A stretch of 64,000 nt of DNA from the NCBI GenBank assembly GCA_973895155.1, contig OZ316899.1, forward strand, positions 3,224,001 through 3,288,000, in the 5' to 3' direction. The stretch is from Marsupella aquatica (lineage: Eukaryota > Marchantiophyta). Position numbers and translations under genes: made by a program. Shown here in pieces: positions 1 to 12,116 of this stretch (positions are counted from its first letter, which is position 1; every line of letters begins with the position of its first letter). Below the pieces are notes generated by a model that did no database searches, had not been told where the DNA came from, and was given only the letters and a program-made list of their open reading frames with translations.

Positions 1-10
1 CCCAAATTAA

Positions 11-862
11 GGTGCATCGTGCCTTCAATAAACGCAAAAACATGTGTCCAAAGTATTTACGTTGCAACTAGTGATTGGACAATGATGAGTATAGTGTCCC
101 ACACGCAGTGGAGGGGTTCTCACCTCTATGTGGGGCCACATGGCACTCTAGGGCCCACCTCCAGCCCCTAGCCCCAAACTGGTCATTTGTGCTTTTGCTT
201 AATGACTACACAAGGGACCCCTCAAATGACCACAACTGCAGTCATTAGACTTATATGACTACCCATATGACAGTTTTAATGACCCTACTTGTAGTCATTG
301 GCATTTATGATAGTCCATTGCTCACATATGACCCAATAAAGGCCCTAGTACCTCCAAAGAGAGCCCGCTTTAGATTCCTTGCAAGGTTGGAATATTCCTC
401 TTCCCTAAACCTGCACCCACACCATATAGAGAAGCACGACTCCCCTGCCCATTCCACTGGTGCAGCACTACCTCTTCGAGAACCCAAAAACAATTTTTAT
501 TTGCCTTTGGATGTGATGGTATGCATCCATGGTGACACTTTTGGCAAATCACTCCAAAGTTATACGACTTGGGAGTGATTTCCCCAAAGGTGCATCATGC
601 CTTAAGTAAATGCAAAGACATGTGTTCAAATTGCTAATGCCGCAACTAGTGGTTGGACAATGATGAGTATAGTGTCCCGCACCAAGTGGAGGGGTTGACA
701 CACTCGGGCCCACCTTAAGTTCATAGACCAAAAATGGTCATTTATGCTAGTCCATAATGATACCATGAGAGATGTCTTGAATGACAACTTATATAGTCAT
801 TTGGTCAAATGACCTCTAATATGACCACTGACATTACCCTTATTGTAGTCATTGGCATTCTT
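11..862. repeat. Diverged direct duplication, 578-bp offset
   Basis: Positions 11-118 and 589-696 match over about 107 bp at an exact offset of 578 bp; both contain GGACAATGATGAGTATAGTG and end in a GGAGGGGTT motif. Weaker similarity continues to about 310 and 862, where both copies carry GTAGTCATTGGCATT. No coding capacity is convincing here. It reads as two units of a decayed satellite or a duplicated non-coding element. Confidence 0.75.
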
Positions 863-953
863 CAATGACTCTACAATTATGATCGGTGTCTGGAATGACT
901 ATTGAGTATTTTGATCTTGATATCTCTTGGGTTCTTTAATGACTCTATAAGTA

Positions 954-1202
954 GTCATTTATGCAATAAGTCCATAATGACTGTATGTTATTGTAAACAT
1001 TGATATATCATGATTTTTAGATTGACACTATATTTTGTCATTTGTGCGACAAGTCCATAATGACAGTATGGTGTTGTAAACACTGATATATATAAATTTC
1101 AAGATTGACCCTAGAGTTAGTCATTTATGAGAGAAGTCCATAATGACGGTATGTTGTTGTAAACACTGATATATTTTTATTTTCAGATTGACCCTAGATT
1201 TT
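954..1202. repeat. 83-bp tandem repeat, three units
   Basis: GTCATTT starts at 954, 1037, 1120 and 1203, giving an exact 83-bp period. Each unit contains AAGTCCATAATGAC and TTGTAAACA.TGATATAT. The surrounding 700-1560 segment is rich in GTCATT and its complement AATGAC, so many short hairpins are possible. No gene is seen between 1 and 1600. Confidence 0.85.
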
Positions 1203-1602
1203 GTCATTTAACACCGTTGGTTAAAATGACGGAAATACATTTTTGTCATTTATCACCGTTATCCAAAATGACCCAAATAGATATTTGGTCATTTCATTCA
1301 TTGTCCAAAGTGACTATAATGGTGCTAAACACTGATTTATCATTGTTGTTATTTATTGGGTTATTTAGGACATGTGTCTAAATTGACCATTTTAGGAAAA
1401 TTGTGTCATTTTGGTCGCATCAGTCATTATAGACATTATACAAAATGACGCAAAAGTTATCATTTTATCATTTCAAGATATTGGTCATTGTGGACAGTCA
1501 TTCTCCTATCATTCTTTTTGTCATTAGAAATTTTGGTCATTGATTCATTTCCATCATTGGGTGATTGGTCATAAAGGGCCCTATTTTCTTCTAATCATTC
1601 TT

Positions 1603-2310
1603 CTATTGAAAGTCTTTGCGGAGATCTTCAAGCTCCCTCTTCAGTGCCCTCTCCTTCCTCTGTGCCTCTACCATGGCCTTATTGCAGATCATTATGTGAG
1701 TCGACTCCGTGTCTTTCAGCTCTTTCTTCCACTTCTCCTTCTCTTTGAGCGCCTCGGCCAATTGCCCTTGGATCTGGGCAAGTTTACTCTTGAATAACTG
1801 GTTATCAGCCTTGGATGTATCCAGTTGCCCCTGCATGATGCTAAGCTCATGCTTCCTAACCCGCAACTCATCTTGAGCATGCTTGGCTGCCTTTAGATCT
1901 CTAGCCTTGGCTTCCTTCTTTCTAAGCCATCGGATGACCTCTTCCTTCTTCATCCTCTCCAAGGCCACTACTTCTTCCAATCGGCTTTTATCCAACATCT
2001 CCCTTTGGATAAAAGGCCCCGTCTCCAACTCTCCCCCAAAGATGTTGAGGGCAAGTAATCCACACATCTTCCCATACTCCAAGGCTCTGCAACGTGCATA
2101 TGTGGAGTGGTTAGGAGACACTGGCATCTTCCAATGCAGCCTTTGTCCCACATCGCCTTTCAAACCTCGTCAAACGTGGGTAGGGGGGCGGCTTGTTCTT
2201 CGGCAAGCCACCGAATGTCTTCTGGCCATCCTCCCCCTAGTAAATCCTTCTCCTTGGCCAGGGTTGCCTCCGCCAGATCTTTGAGTTGCTCTCTCAACTC
2301 CTCTGCGGCC
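1603..2310 (-). pseudogene. Fragment of E-type LTR-encoded coiled-coil protein
   Basis: The minus-strand reading frame 2163-1603 encodes a charged helical protein that aligns with the coiled-coil half of the element E protein (about 13925-14284 and 29637-30000 on the plus strand). Shared blocks include HELSIMQGQLDTSKADNQ here and HELNIMQGQLDTAKSDNQ in E. Homology extends upstream in a shifted frame to about 2310 (GGGWPEDIRWLAEEQ here, GGEWPEDIRQLAEKR in E), so at least one frameshift is present. The match stops abruptly near 1620 where the GTCATT repeat region begins. Function is unknown; heptad-like spacing predicts a coiled coil. It is a truncated relic. Confidence 0.7.
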
Positions 2311-2878
2311 TGTTTCATCCCATCATAATTTGGAGGAGGGACTTCAAGTGGGGGAGACTCCGGGCTTCTCTGTTGTCTTGGGTCCAGTCGTGGAACTCAA
2401 CTACCTTAACACTTAGCTCCGGCGTCGCTGACTCTGATGCCAAGCTCCCTTATGGTCCAGGCCCGGATAGGCCATCCGGGGAGGACTTAGCATGGGGAGA
2501 CTTGTGGGCAACAAGACGTGGTGCTAGCAAAGGCAAGGAGCCAAGCTGGTGACACACACTAAGGACTTGGACTAGCAAAGAGCTGGTTGGGTCAAGGGGA
2601 AATGGGCTGGGCTCAAGGACGACCGTCCAGACTTCTGGATGGACTTTGAGTTCTGAGGGCTTGAGTGTGAGCTCCTCTTGGGCCCAAGGCCCATGGAGTT
2701 GACGCCATGGGCAATGAACGCTCGGGGCGCAAGTTATGGCCCGATCCGGGTTGGGCTGATCGGGGGCCCCGAGCGGCGATGAGACCTGAGGGCCTAGGCA
2801 TGAGCACTGGGTTGGCCCAATCACAACGGGCTAAGGCAATCCGCTTGCAAATGCCCAACGAGAAAGTTATGGGCGTTG
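2311..2878. other. No gene seen; flank of Gypsy1
   Basis: No frame shows recognisable coding sequence. The segment is probably more of the E-type element or an unrelated LTR relic. It ends in GTTG at 2875-2878, directly before the Gypsy1 terminal repeat. Confidence 0.4.
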
Positions 2879-3208
2879 TGTCACACCATTCTAGGTAGTG
2901 TTAGAGTGTATCGTACTATCTAGATCTGTATGTTTGGTATGTGTCCTATATGAGCCAATAAGGTTCCGTCAGGTTTGTGTGAGAGGGTACTTCTCACTTG
3001 TGAGGCATTGAAAGGTCATCTTTCAATGTTGAGCCTTGGAGAGAGAGGAGCTTGAGTGTGGCTATGGTGGCTGTGAGCTCCGCTTGTGTAACGTGGATTC
3101 CTTGAGTAGTGCAAGGTGCGTTGGCTTGACATACGTGTGTGATTGGATTGGTGCGGGATCGATGGGGTATTGTTGACTGAGATCGTTGTGCCGATTGTAT
3201 TGAGATTA
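2879..3208 (+). repeat. Gypsy1 left terminal repeat (Y)
   Basis: About 330 bp, closely matching 40295-40624. It starts with TG and is presumed to be the U3 end of the 5' LTR. Where the LTR ends is unclear, because similarity to the 3' side stops at GAGATTA (3208). Confidence 0.7.
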
Positions 3209-4419
3209 CATTGAAAGATGAGGAGCTTCAAACTCTGTTGTGCGGATAGAAGCTCAATCTGAGTTTAGGGTATAGATTTGCTATAGTCGGTGTTGAGAAG
3301 TTTGTGTCTGATCTGTGCTGCCATTCGACGGACAGTATGCTGCTGTTCGCATTTTTGTGAAGTAGATCGGGCCTGTTGAGGTGTAGATGTTAGTAGATTG
3401 GGCCTACATCGTCGTCATATGCAGATTTGTTGGGCCGATCTGTTGTTTTCGCAAGGGTAACAACCGCGGATGTTGGTAGATCGGGCCTGCATTTCTGTGA
3501 AGGAAACTTGAGGCCAAAGTGTGGATGCTGCCGAATTTGGAAGTTGGGTCCGGCGTAGCAAAGCGTTGCGGGCCTACTCTTTGGCTCATCTTGGAAACTT
3601 GTGGTTACTTGGGACGAGGGGCGTGAGGGCGGAGCAGGAGCGGGCGGGCCAACAAGCCTTGCTAGTACGTGAGAAGTAGTTGCAAGCTGTTGATTTTGGA
3701 GCGGCCAATTTGGTGCATAACTACAAGTGAGAGGTCACCCATCCCAAAGCTATTCCTTCCCCACGCGCCTAACTATGTGGTTCTTAAGTGCTTTTGTGTA
3801 CACACACTCCTTTCCACTTTGATGTTAATGGAATGAGCACTTAGGCATTTTATACACATTCTGGTTTGTTTAGATTGTCATTTTGGACCAAATCATAAGC
3901 TCTCTTAGGGTTTTTGATGCTTTTGAATCCACCTAGATGCATGGATTGAACCAATTGTGCATGGATCCTTAGCTACGACATTGAACATTGAGAGGCCTAT
4001 TATGAAGGCCCTACATTGAACATTATGAACATTGCTTGATTGATGTATGGTCACTGTTGATGTGGAGAGTTATTGTGGATCTCTTCTTGTTGATTGGATC
4101 CTCTCCACATATGCTTCCTGTTTATGCGCCATGTTAGTTTGGCGTGGGCGCTTGATTCCATAGGAATGATCCGGGTTTGCAACCGGACATTCTAGTTGTG
4201 CTGCGTATTTCTCTCTTGGTGACGTTGGAGTGATGCCCAACACACCATGGTGAGTGCTTGTGGTGCTGACAGGGACAAATTGCCCTTAGGGTTAGCACAT
4301 AGATTAGGTAAGGTTGGTCACCACGGATTCTTCTAGTGCTGCTGGGTTACTCGATGGACGACGGACCGGTTTCACTTGGAGTGGGGCGTAGTTTTGGCCA
4401 GCGGCATTGGTAGAAGTCA
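3209..4419 (+). other. Gypsy1 5' LTR remainder and leader
   Basis: No coding sequence is recognised. The stretch contains a 5S-rRNA-like segment (3733-3815). I could not place a primer-binding site with confidence. Confidence 0.4.
3733..3815 (-). repeat. 5S rRNA-derived sequence, antisense to Gypsy1
   Basis: Read on the minus strand, GGGATGGGTGACCTC matches the box C / 3' region of plant 5S rRNA. Upstream of it the order AGAAC, AGTTAGGCGCGTGGGG matches the box A region of 5S rRNA (AGTTAAGCGTGCTTGGG). About 10 nt of the 5' half appear deleted. The same sequence plus a shared tail (TTTTATACAC...TTTGGACC) recurs twice in the CACTA element at 50500-50815. So this is a dispersed 5S-derived repeat (SINE3-like or Cassandra-LTR-like), not a functional 5S gene. 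Confidence 0.6.
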
Positions 4420-5790
4420 GCAGTGCAACTTCAAACAGTGATTTCGACAAGGACTCAGTGACCAGTTCTCCTCGTCATCAGGTGGTTGCACCTTTGTTGT
4501 AGGATATGGACGAGATGTACGGGGCTACAAAGGGCCCACAATGATACTCTAGTGCAGTTGGCACGATTGGTCTGGATGACTTCATCCAGGAGTTTGATAC
4601 ATGGTGCGATGTGCAGACATTGCGTAACGCCACGTTGTTTACCCCTTTCATGGCATGGAAGGGATTATTTTGGCATTTGGAGGAGCCACCATAGATGACT
4701 ACCATGAGTTTTGGAAGGCTCATTTGGTTGAGATTGAGGCATGGAGGCAGCATTGGTCACCTAATTATGTGTCCGTCATCTATGGCACTAGTGCAGCTAC
4801 CCAACCCATTGCCACAGCTGCTGCTTCTTCTAGCAGCACTAGCCAGAGTGACACACCATCCACCAGTAGCACTCTAGCAGCATCCACCGCTACTCCTGCC
4901 GGTGTGCTTGTGACAGGGACTGGGGCTGCACCAGCATTTAACCCTATGGTGGAATTCTTTGAGGTATTGAAGCAGAACTATCAGGGTGTGAGAACTGATA
5001 AGTTGAAGGGTCTCCAGGAATTCCAGCGCACTGGAGAGAGTCTACGTGAGGCATACACTCATATGCATAGATTGATCACTGTCACCAAGGGAGTGATAGA
5101 GGCTCAGGCAGTCTAATTTTGGTATGCAATTTTGGACAGAGAATTGTGATGCAAATCTCACATTAGCAGTTGTTTTTACACTTTTGGAGCGCATTGAGCT
5201 CAATATGGTGAATGAGAAGGTGGTGACTTCCGGATTTGCCAAGGAAGCACCAAAGGCTGCATCTACATCCACATTGTAGCCTACTGCATGGAAGAGCCAG
5301 AGGGAGAAGCCTACTGCACGAGAGTCTACCAGCTAGAGACCTGTGCCCTCTTATGATGGACAGCAGTCAGGATGTTGGACCTGTGGTGGGGATCATGCAC
5401 AGAGATATTGTCCAGATCACGGAGGATCAGGGGGAGCATCAGCGCCTGATTAGCGACAGTGTGATCACTGTGGAGCTCCTAGACACACCAAGGATAGGTG
5501 TTTCTCACTCCATCCTGAGTTACGGAGAGGAGGATCCCGTACACATGATCAAGGAAAAGGAGGAGGAGGTAGAGGTGGTGGTCCCAGGTGAGACCTACTT
5601 CTGGTGATGGGGCATCTACATCCTATGGACCTTTCACATCCCATGGTCCTTCCACATCTTATGGAGCTGATGGAGACCTTGCCACCATGGGATTCATGTG
5701 TGGCACTGCACATATTGATGCATCAGCAGCTTTGGCACGTGGGACAACCAAAACTCTTGAGCCCCGAGGAGCAATAGTGGAGCTAGATTC
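4420..5790 (+). pseudogene. gag: Gypsy1 gag with two CCHC zinc knuckles
   Basis: Gag forms the retrotransposon nucleocapsid in the cytoplasm. The capsid-like region (about 4555-5200) contains LDDFIQEFDTWCDV and, further on, REAYTHMHRL, typical of Ty3/gypsy gag. Two CCHC knuckles follow near 5370 (CWTCGGDHAQRYC) and 5460 (CDHCGAPRHTKDRC). The reading frame changes at least near 4660, 5140 and 5590. In-frame stops fall where Gln or Arg would be expected, for example before FWYAILD at 5114 (TAA) and before PTAW near 5277 (TAG). A Gly/Ser/Tyr-rich tail leads into the protease. Inactive copy. Confidence 0.75.
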
Positions 5791-5839
5791 ATAGAGGGGG
5801 GATGCATGTCGACAGACAAAGCTTCCTCAGTCTTTTACA

Positions 5840-6491
5840 TTGTCAAAGACAGTTCAGACTACCTCTATGAATCCGGTTTGGACAAACCCTGGCGTGGGTA
5901 AGTTGGCAAAATTAGGTAGTGACGCAGTAGGGATGACAAGTACCCTACTGGGGGCGGCTACTGCCATAGTATGCACCCAATTATTTTTAGCGACAGACAT
6001 GCTAAACTTGGGAGTTGGTCTTGCAGAAGTGTTCAGATTGGCAGCTACACTCTGTGAGGACTCTCCAGTGGTTGCTTCCCATGCAGAAGCAGCTTGCAGT
6101 GTTGAAGCAATGAAGACCATGCCACCTACTACTACTAGTGAGACATGGCATGTATCAACAGCGAGGTTGGTGGATTTACCAGCACGCCCTGCATTTGAGA
6201 GGGCTAGATTTAAACCTAGTGTTGTGTCATTGGATAATCAAAGTTGTATCTTCCGATTAGTTGGGCCTTCTGGGGCAGTATACTTGCCAGAGAGAGTGTT
6301 ACTGGATACAAGTGCTTAGCCCTTGATGTTGGGTAAGTCTGCCATATGTGGATTGGGATTGCATCCAGAGGATTTGGAGGATTGTCCCTTTCCCATTCAA
6401 ACTTCATTGGGGGGACCTACACCTACACAACACATTACCAGGAGACCTCTCAATTTGAGGATTCAGGAAGGTCATACCATAGGTAGCTCAC
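5840..6491 (+). pseudogene. pro: Gypsy1 aspartic protease, first part
   Basis: The retropepsin that would cleave the polyprotein. The catalytic segment appears near 6290-6330 as VLLDTSA, TAG, PLMLGKSA: a D-T-S variant of the D-T/S-G motif with a stop in the middle (expected Gln, CAG to TAG). Sequence before it (5840-6250) is a linker with no recognised domain. The protease is cut at 6491 by element A and resumes at 10439, where the flap-side motif SYDVLVPMGFILGF is found. Joining the two sides across the 5-bp target duplication keeps the frame, which confirms that A is an insertion. Confidence 0.7.
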
Positions 6492-6660
6492 TGTCACGTC
6501 GTCAGCCTAGGCCTTAACCTGGGCTTTGGCTTAGACAGACACATCCTTCGTCAAAATGAGGGTTCGGGCAGGGAGGGAGGCACGGAATGCACCTAACTCA
6601 CATAAACTAGCGCTAAGTACGCCTATTGTCATATACGGACACCTCTTAGGTATGGTTTGT

Positions 6661-6676
6661 GTTCTGCCGCCGGAAC
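6661..6676 (-). promoter_or_regulatory. Conserved near-palindrome in LTR 3' region (A)
   Basis: GTTCTGCCGCCGGAAC, 169 bp from the element's 3' end. The same motif sits at a similar distance in B, C, D, E and the Gypsy2 3' LTR, followed by ATACCTA. Role unknown. Confidence 0.6.
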
Positions 6677-7364
6677 GTACCTCAGTCGATAGCAGGATCA
6701 ACCCCGGCTTACGGGCTTCTAAGCCTTCGTGTTGTCCGCCTTTGATCCGGATTCGATGGTATGGGTACTCAACCCGAGCTTGCAACCACTTACCCGCAAG
6801 TTGCACCCCGTGCACGACTTGGGTAGTGCGTTTGGCCAAGCATTGGCACCTATACACGAGATTCACACATATACATACACACAAGCATACAATCTCGATT
6901 TACACAAAGGAAATAATGGGAAAGGATTTTACTACATAGGAGACATATGCGTACACTTAGTTGACCCGAAAGCTCTGGAATGAACAGGTTCGAGGCCGAG
7001 GGTGTACACTACAACGGAGCCCGGCTCCGCACTTGCCCAACGAGCTTAGTCCTACACCCTCCCCTTGGTACTCTTTCACTCCCAGAGGTTGGGACTCCCC
7101 ACACATACCGCGGATGTCCAACACTGAGACTAAAAATCCCCCTGCCTCTACCAAGGGGTGCACTAAATACTAAGGGCCAAGGAACTGAGTGCCCTCTCGC
7201 CCAAAGATTCGCTAACTAAGGTCCTAACTAAGCTGGCTGTCAGGCCGGAAAACGGCTTGTCTTATTAGAAGATCCTAATCTATGTAGGTTGTACAGCATG
7301 GCAGTGCAGCTGCTTTAACTAGGGTAGGTGCTTGTCCCTATAGCCTAATTTAGCTACTCCTACT

Positions 7365-9964
7365 CTATTTTAATCCTACTCCACCGCTAATGCCTGGCAC
7401 GCTTGCCAGAGCCGCCCAAGTGGGAGCGGCTATCCCGCTGCCTTCTGAGTCTGTCGGTGTCCTGCTTGAGTAGCTGGACCTGGTCCAGCAGAGACTCGTT
7501 CTCCCGCTTTGCCGCGTCCGCCTCTTCCGCGGCTCCTTGCATGCCTCCTCCAGTTGCTGGGTGTCACTCGTCAGCTTATCCACCAACTGGGCCTGTTTCG
7601 TGGCTTCTCCTTGAAGCCGCGCCACCTCTGTCTTTAGGGTGTCAATCTTGGCTGTGTCCCGCTGAGATCTAGAGTCAGCTTCCTCCAGATCCTTTTGCCA
7701 ACTGACGGTTTGTCCCTTCAAACCGTCAATCTTGGCCCGGAGCCGTGCGATCTCGACGCCCTTTCCGAGCCCGGCCTGTTCTGCTAAAGCTACTCGGGCC
7801 CTAGCCTCGGCAACCTGGTCCTCCGTGGCCGTTACCTGAGGCCGTAGTTGCTGGAGTTCAGCCTCCAGGGTTGCCACTTTGTCCTTCAGGTAGACAGACT
7901 CAACCCGATATCGATCTATTCTCTGCGCTGTCTCTGCTTGCGCATGTCCTACCCTTACAGCCACAACCAACTCCTGGTTGAAGAAGTAGGCACCCTCCGG
8001 GCCATGTATTCCCCGGTGTCTGTTGCAAGAAATCTCCCAACAACCCGTTCAGAAATGTGCCCGACGCAAAGAGTTCCGGATGATCTAGACTGTGTCCATC
8101 TGGATTCGGGCACGGGCAGACTCCAACCCGTGTGGGAGTAGGAGTGGACACATCCAGCCCTTGAGGTAAGTTGGTCGAAGGGGCTGGTTCCACTGGAGGT
8201 GGGCGGTTCTCCTGCACCACCGCGGGGGGTGGCGGAATCCCTCGGCTATCGTGGCATCTGCTTTGGGTATGGCTTCATCCGGCCTGGCTTTGATTGCATT
8301 GTCCCGATTGATCGCGTCTAAGGTCACGATAACATCAATGGGTATGCCTGGCAGGGCGGTAGCGGCGGGTTGTGGGGCCGGGGTAGCAGGACTTGCAGCT
8401 GCCAGACTTTGGGCCTTGGGCTGCGGTTGCGTCACCTGGGCTGGGAACACCCATTTTGGCAGGGTCAGCTTGGGCTTGTTGAGACGCGGGAGGCTTAGGC
8501 GGTCGAAACAAGCATACCACTTGATGATGATTTTGATGTGGCTAGCGAAGCACGCCCTTCCGCCAAGGTACAAAGTCTTCCTTCTTCGCTCCATCTCCTC
8601 GTGGAACTTCTTGACGAAGAAGGACGCCCACTTCCTGGGCCGATAGTTCTCCACCTGGATGACCTGAGCGGCCGATATTACTCCTCTGGGTTCCATCATG
8701 TGGAGGGCATACCGCTGGAACTTGAGGCGTTCTGCTACCTCCGGGATGAGGCACGTCCTCATTAAGAACCCATTGTCCACTACCCCCTTGGCCGAGAAAC
8801 TAGAGGACTGGTATTTAGCTCCCTTGCCCCCAGGAACCCGCGACTCTACTCGGTTTATCCCCTCGGGTAAACCAAAAATCATCTTTAGACGTGCCTCATT
8901 GAGACACATCACTCTCCCGTGCGTTCGGGTTTGTTGACGGGCCTAATCAAAGTTCTAAATGAACTCTGACATATCCTGTCCGTAGTACCTGCTTGAGTTC
9001 CAAGGGAGAGAGGCGAGGTGCTCAAACCCTTGGGTCTTCAGATAGCATGCATGCTTGGGGTGGAGGATGTTCTTGTGAACATTGTCCCCCATGCGATGCA
9101 TGGTCAGCTTGGCTACCGCAACCGTGGCCAAAGGCAACCCGGATACGGTTGCGGGCTCCTTCCTCTTCCTACCCCGAGACTGATTCCCGGGGTGACTAGA
9201 AGAGGGGGACACCTCTCCTTCCTCTCGGTCAGGTGGTGGTAGCGCGACTGCCGTGAGTATTGGTGCCGGGGCCGCTAGAGTTACCGTGTTATCCCCTTGG
9301 GCTTGCTGGAGTGGTGCTGGGTTGTTCGGCGCTTGTTGAGTTGTACCCCGCGGCCGTTGAATCAGAGGAGGGTGAGCCTCCTCATCTTGGGAGCTAATAT
9401 TTACCGCATTCACCACGGATCATACTCGGAGAGGCGGTGGAACCGGTGGCGGGGACCGGCTTGGCTGAGGCCGAGGAGGTGTAGGTGCGGGTACGGGCAT
9501 GGGTTGGCGGGCACTGGTCATTGATGGTAGAGTTGCCATGAAGTTTGCAGGTGCCGGTGGAGGTTTTCCGAAGCAAGTGAAGACGGCCCTGTCGACCGGG
9601 CAGTGTTGAACTCGCTGTTGATGATAGCCCGGACCCGAGCGGGGATGTGGTCAAAGTGGTGCCGCTGCAAATCGATCGTGCCCAGGATATTGAAGACCTC
9701 GTCCGGAAGCCAAAGCAATGTCTCCCAGAAGCCGATGTATTTTCCTCTGTCGAAGAAGTACCCTGATACTTCTTTGGGTTGGTAAAGCTCGCTGTGGGAC
9801 GGGTAATCAAAGTGAAGGAGATAGTGGTGTCGTCCTGCTAGGCGGATGGCTCTCTCGTATTGGCGCGGGTTGGCGTGTTTCAATGAGTTGGCCAAGTGCC
9901 CTCCGATAGACAGGAACTGAGTCCAGAATCGCATGGCTGAACTAGAAAGGATCGTGTGCGACAT
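7365..9964 (-). pseudogene. Element A LTR-encoded protein, frameshifted
   Basis: Reading frames 9964-9518, 9416-8955, 8912-8085 and 7970-7365 follow the order of the single protein of element B. The N-terminal domain starts MSHTILSSS, has the FDHIP motif near 9640 and contains FWETLLWLPDEVFN. A Pro-rich linker follows. The central domain has RLKMIFGLPEG near 8880 and HMMEPRG, and ends with a KTLYLGGRACFASHI-type block. A second Ala/Pro-rich linker leads to a C-terminal coiled coil (7970-7365). At least three frameshifts make it a pseudogene. No catalytic motif, zinc finger or membrane segment is apparent, and I recognise no named family. The FGLP region is faintly reminiscent of plant transposon-associated domains such as Transposase_32 or the plant mobile domain. 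Confidence 0.7.
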
Positions 9965-10063
9965 TCAGAGGAGATAGCAGGTGACTAAGGAAAAAGCAAG
10001 AGAGCCGGGGTCAAAGCTGGCGCGTGGACTGAAGAACTGGTGCACTACAAAGGATCGGCCCCC

Positions 10064-10070
10064 TTTTATA
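10064..10070 (-). promoter_or_regulatory. TATA box upstream of element A ORF
   Basis: The minus strand reads GGTATAAAAGGGGG about 100 bp before the ATG at 9964. Element B has the same arrangement (TATAAAAAGGGAG, 17253-17260, ATG at 17361). Probable start of the LTR transcript. Confidence 0.6.
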
Positions 10071-10438
10071 CCCTGAGAGCTTGTTGATCGCCCGACGCCT
10101 CCTCGTCGCTTATAGGCCGAGTCTTTCACGCTCGTAGTGTACCGGCCCCTTCGCCGGTCCGGGTCAGCTCATGTCAGTGGCCGCCTCCCAGAGTTTGTTA
10201 TACGGACCCGGGGGGAAAGGGGGCCCATTACACGCTCGCAACCCGGGCGTGCGAATGGCGACCCGCCGCCAGCCCGAACATGAATTCCCCTTATTGACTA
10301 ATGATTTTCTACTCATAATGACTACCTAAATACTATCGTTATGCTAATAATAATGGCCTAAGATACCCCTAACGCACGTGCTAAGCGTGTTTAGACCGAA
10401 TCACTCATTACCCGCCATACCGGCGACGTCACACTCAC

Positions 10439-11675
10439 AGATACAGGCGTGAGCTATTCTGACTAAGGTAGAGTCATATGATGTGTTGGTACCCATGGGA
10501 TTTATTCTTGGATTTTGGGAGGAATCAGTGTCATCTAGACCTGATTGGCAGTCAGGAGATGCTCGATTGAAAAAATTGCCAATGAGATTTAGTGGACCTA
10601 TGGGAGGCCCTAAATCCACACCATTGTCTTTGGCAGCATTCAATGGTGTAATTGCTAGACCTGATGATTTGATTGAGGGTAATGCGCATGCAGCAGATGT
10701 TCCACCATTGGAGGAGTCTCTTGAGGAGCATATCATGCGAGATTACTTGTTGGCAGTGTTGTGCCACCAGTGTGGGGCACTACACAGGCCTTGCCATAGG
10801 CAGCAACACAATTGGTACATGATGCATGGCGTCATGCTTTTACACCAGAGTCAGGAGCAGAGCAGTCTTGTGCAGATGGACCGGTGACTCTTTCACCATT
10901 GGATACCACTCCTATTGCTTGGCAGTATCCATCGAAGGGTATTTGCTTGTTGGATCTTTTTGGTGGGATTAGCACTGGATTGGCTGCTGTTCTTCAGGCA
11001 GGAATTCTTGTGTGTTGTTATTTGTATGTGGAGACAGATGAGACAACACAGAGGGTCTCATTGCGATATGTGGCTATGTTGGTGGATAGATATCCACAGT
11101 TTCTGCCAGTGGATGTTATTCGTGGTTATCAACATGCACTACCTGCTCATATTTCATTGTTGGGGGCAAATCATCTGCATCGTGTTGGCCCCATTGATTT
11201 AGTGATTGCTGGTTGGCCATGTGAGGGCCAATCTAGAGCTGGCGTTGGGCATGGACTTCATGATCCACGCTCTGCATTGTTTTGGGAGATGTTATGGGTG
11301 CTGCATCATCTCCAGCTACAGCAGACAGTCTCCAGCATACATTTTGAAGAATGTGCCATTGTTAGGTGATGATCGTAGTCGGATTGTTGCCAGTGTTCAC
11401 CAGGTGAGGTCTTGGATTGGACCTGATATGTTATTGGATGCTGCACGTGTGGGTTCTCGTGCACATCGTCCACGCTTGTGGTGGACTAATTTGATCCCAT
11501 GTGAGGTGTTGAAGCGCGCATTTGATAGCATTCCACGCTAACCAGCCTTAGTGGTGGATGATATTTTGGATTCAGGGCGTCGTGCATAGAGTGTGACCCA
11601 ACCTGATAGACCTCCATTGGCAAATGCAGTTGGGCGCCCACGTTGTGCATTACCCACTCTTGTAAGCCACTGTGA
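10439..11675 (+). pseudogene. Gypsy1 protease end and C5-cytosine DNA methyltransferase, N-terminal part
   Basis: After the protease remnant (about 10460-10540) comes a linker, then a C5-DNA methyltransferase. Motif I (SAM binding) is LLDLFGGISTGL near 10950-10985. Motif IV with the nucleophilic Cys is GPIDLVIAGWPCEGQS near 11190-11235; the usual PCQ is PCE here. Motif VI (ENV) lies near 11345-11360 across a 1-nt frameshift. Motif VIII-like sequence is SRAHRPRLWW near 11455-11485. The arrangement resembles DNMT3/DRM-type enzymes. A second frameshift lies near 10810, and stops occur at 11541 and 11588. The gene is cut at 11675 by element E, and its C-terminus is at 31744-32158. Enzyme role: transfer of a methyl group from SAM to cytosine C5. 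Confidence 0.85.
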
Positions 11676-12116
11676 TGCCTAGCCAGGAATCACTAGGCCA
11701 ATTTAAATGGTAAAATCAGGAGTGTACCCTGGAAACACATTAGTATAGTAACAAAAACAAGGAAAATATAAACAATTAAGGGTGACTATGGAACCCGAGC
11801 CGAGGCCGGAAGTAAGGACGTCGAGAGAGGGAACATGATTAGGGTTAGGGCGCGCTAAGTACCAGCGGCTATGGGTAACTAACAGAAAGGAAGACCGGAC
11901 AGGGGGGTAAGGATTGATTGCAAGGAATGGTGGCTCATTTGCAAGCACGAACTAAGCAGACGACTACGTGAAGCAACTACTGTCAACTGCTTAGGCAAGC
12001 ACTTGGGGAGGGAGCAGATACCAACTATCAATTCAAGGAAGGGTAGGAGCAACGTCAATCAGGCTGCTCATTTTTGGGGATGCCTGTTAGAATGGGCAAC
12101 TGAGTACATTGGGACC

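Larger units (their letters stand above)
6492..10433 (-). mobile_element. Element A: 3.9-kb solo LTR carrying an ORF
   Basis: Bounded by TGTCACGTCGTC on the left and GGCGACGTCACA on the right, so in its own sense (minus) it runs TGTGACGTCGCC...GACGTGACA. A perfect 5-bp target duplication CTCAC flanks it (6487-6491 and 10434-10438). I see no internal direct repeat of the ends, so it is not a complete LTR element. TG...CA ends with a 5-bp duplication are the signature of a solo LTR. It is the inverted sister of element B (16894-20913). It interrupts the Gypsy1 protease. Confidence 0.85.
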
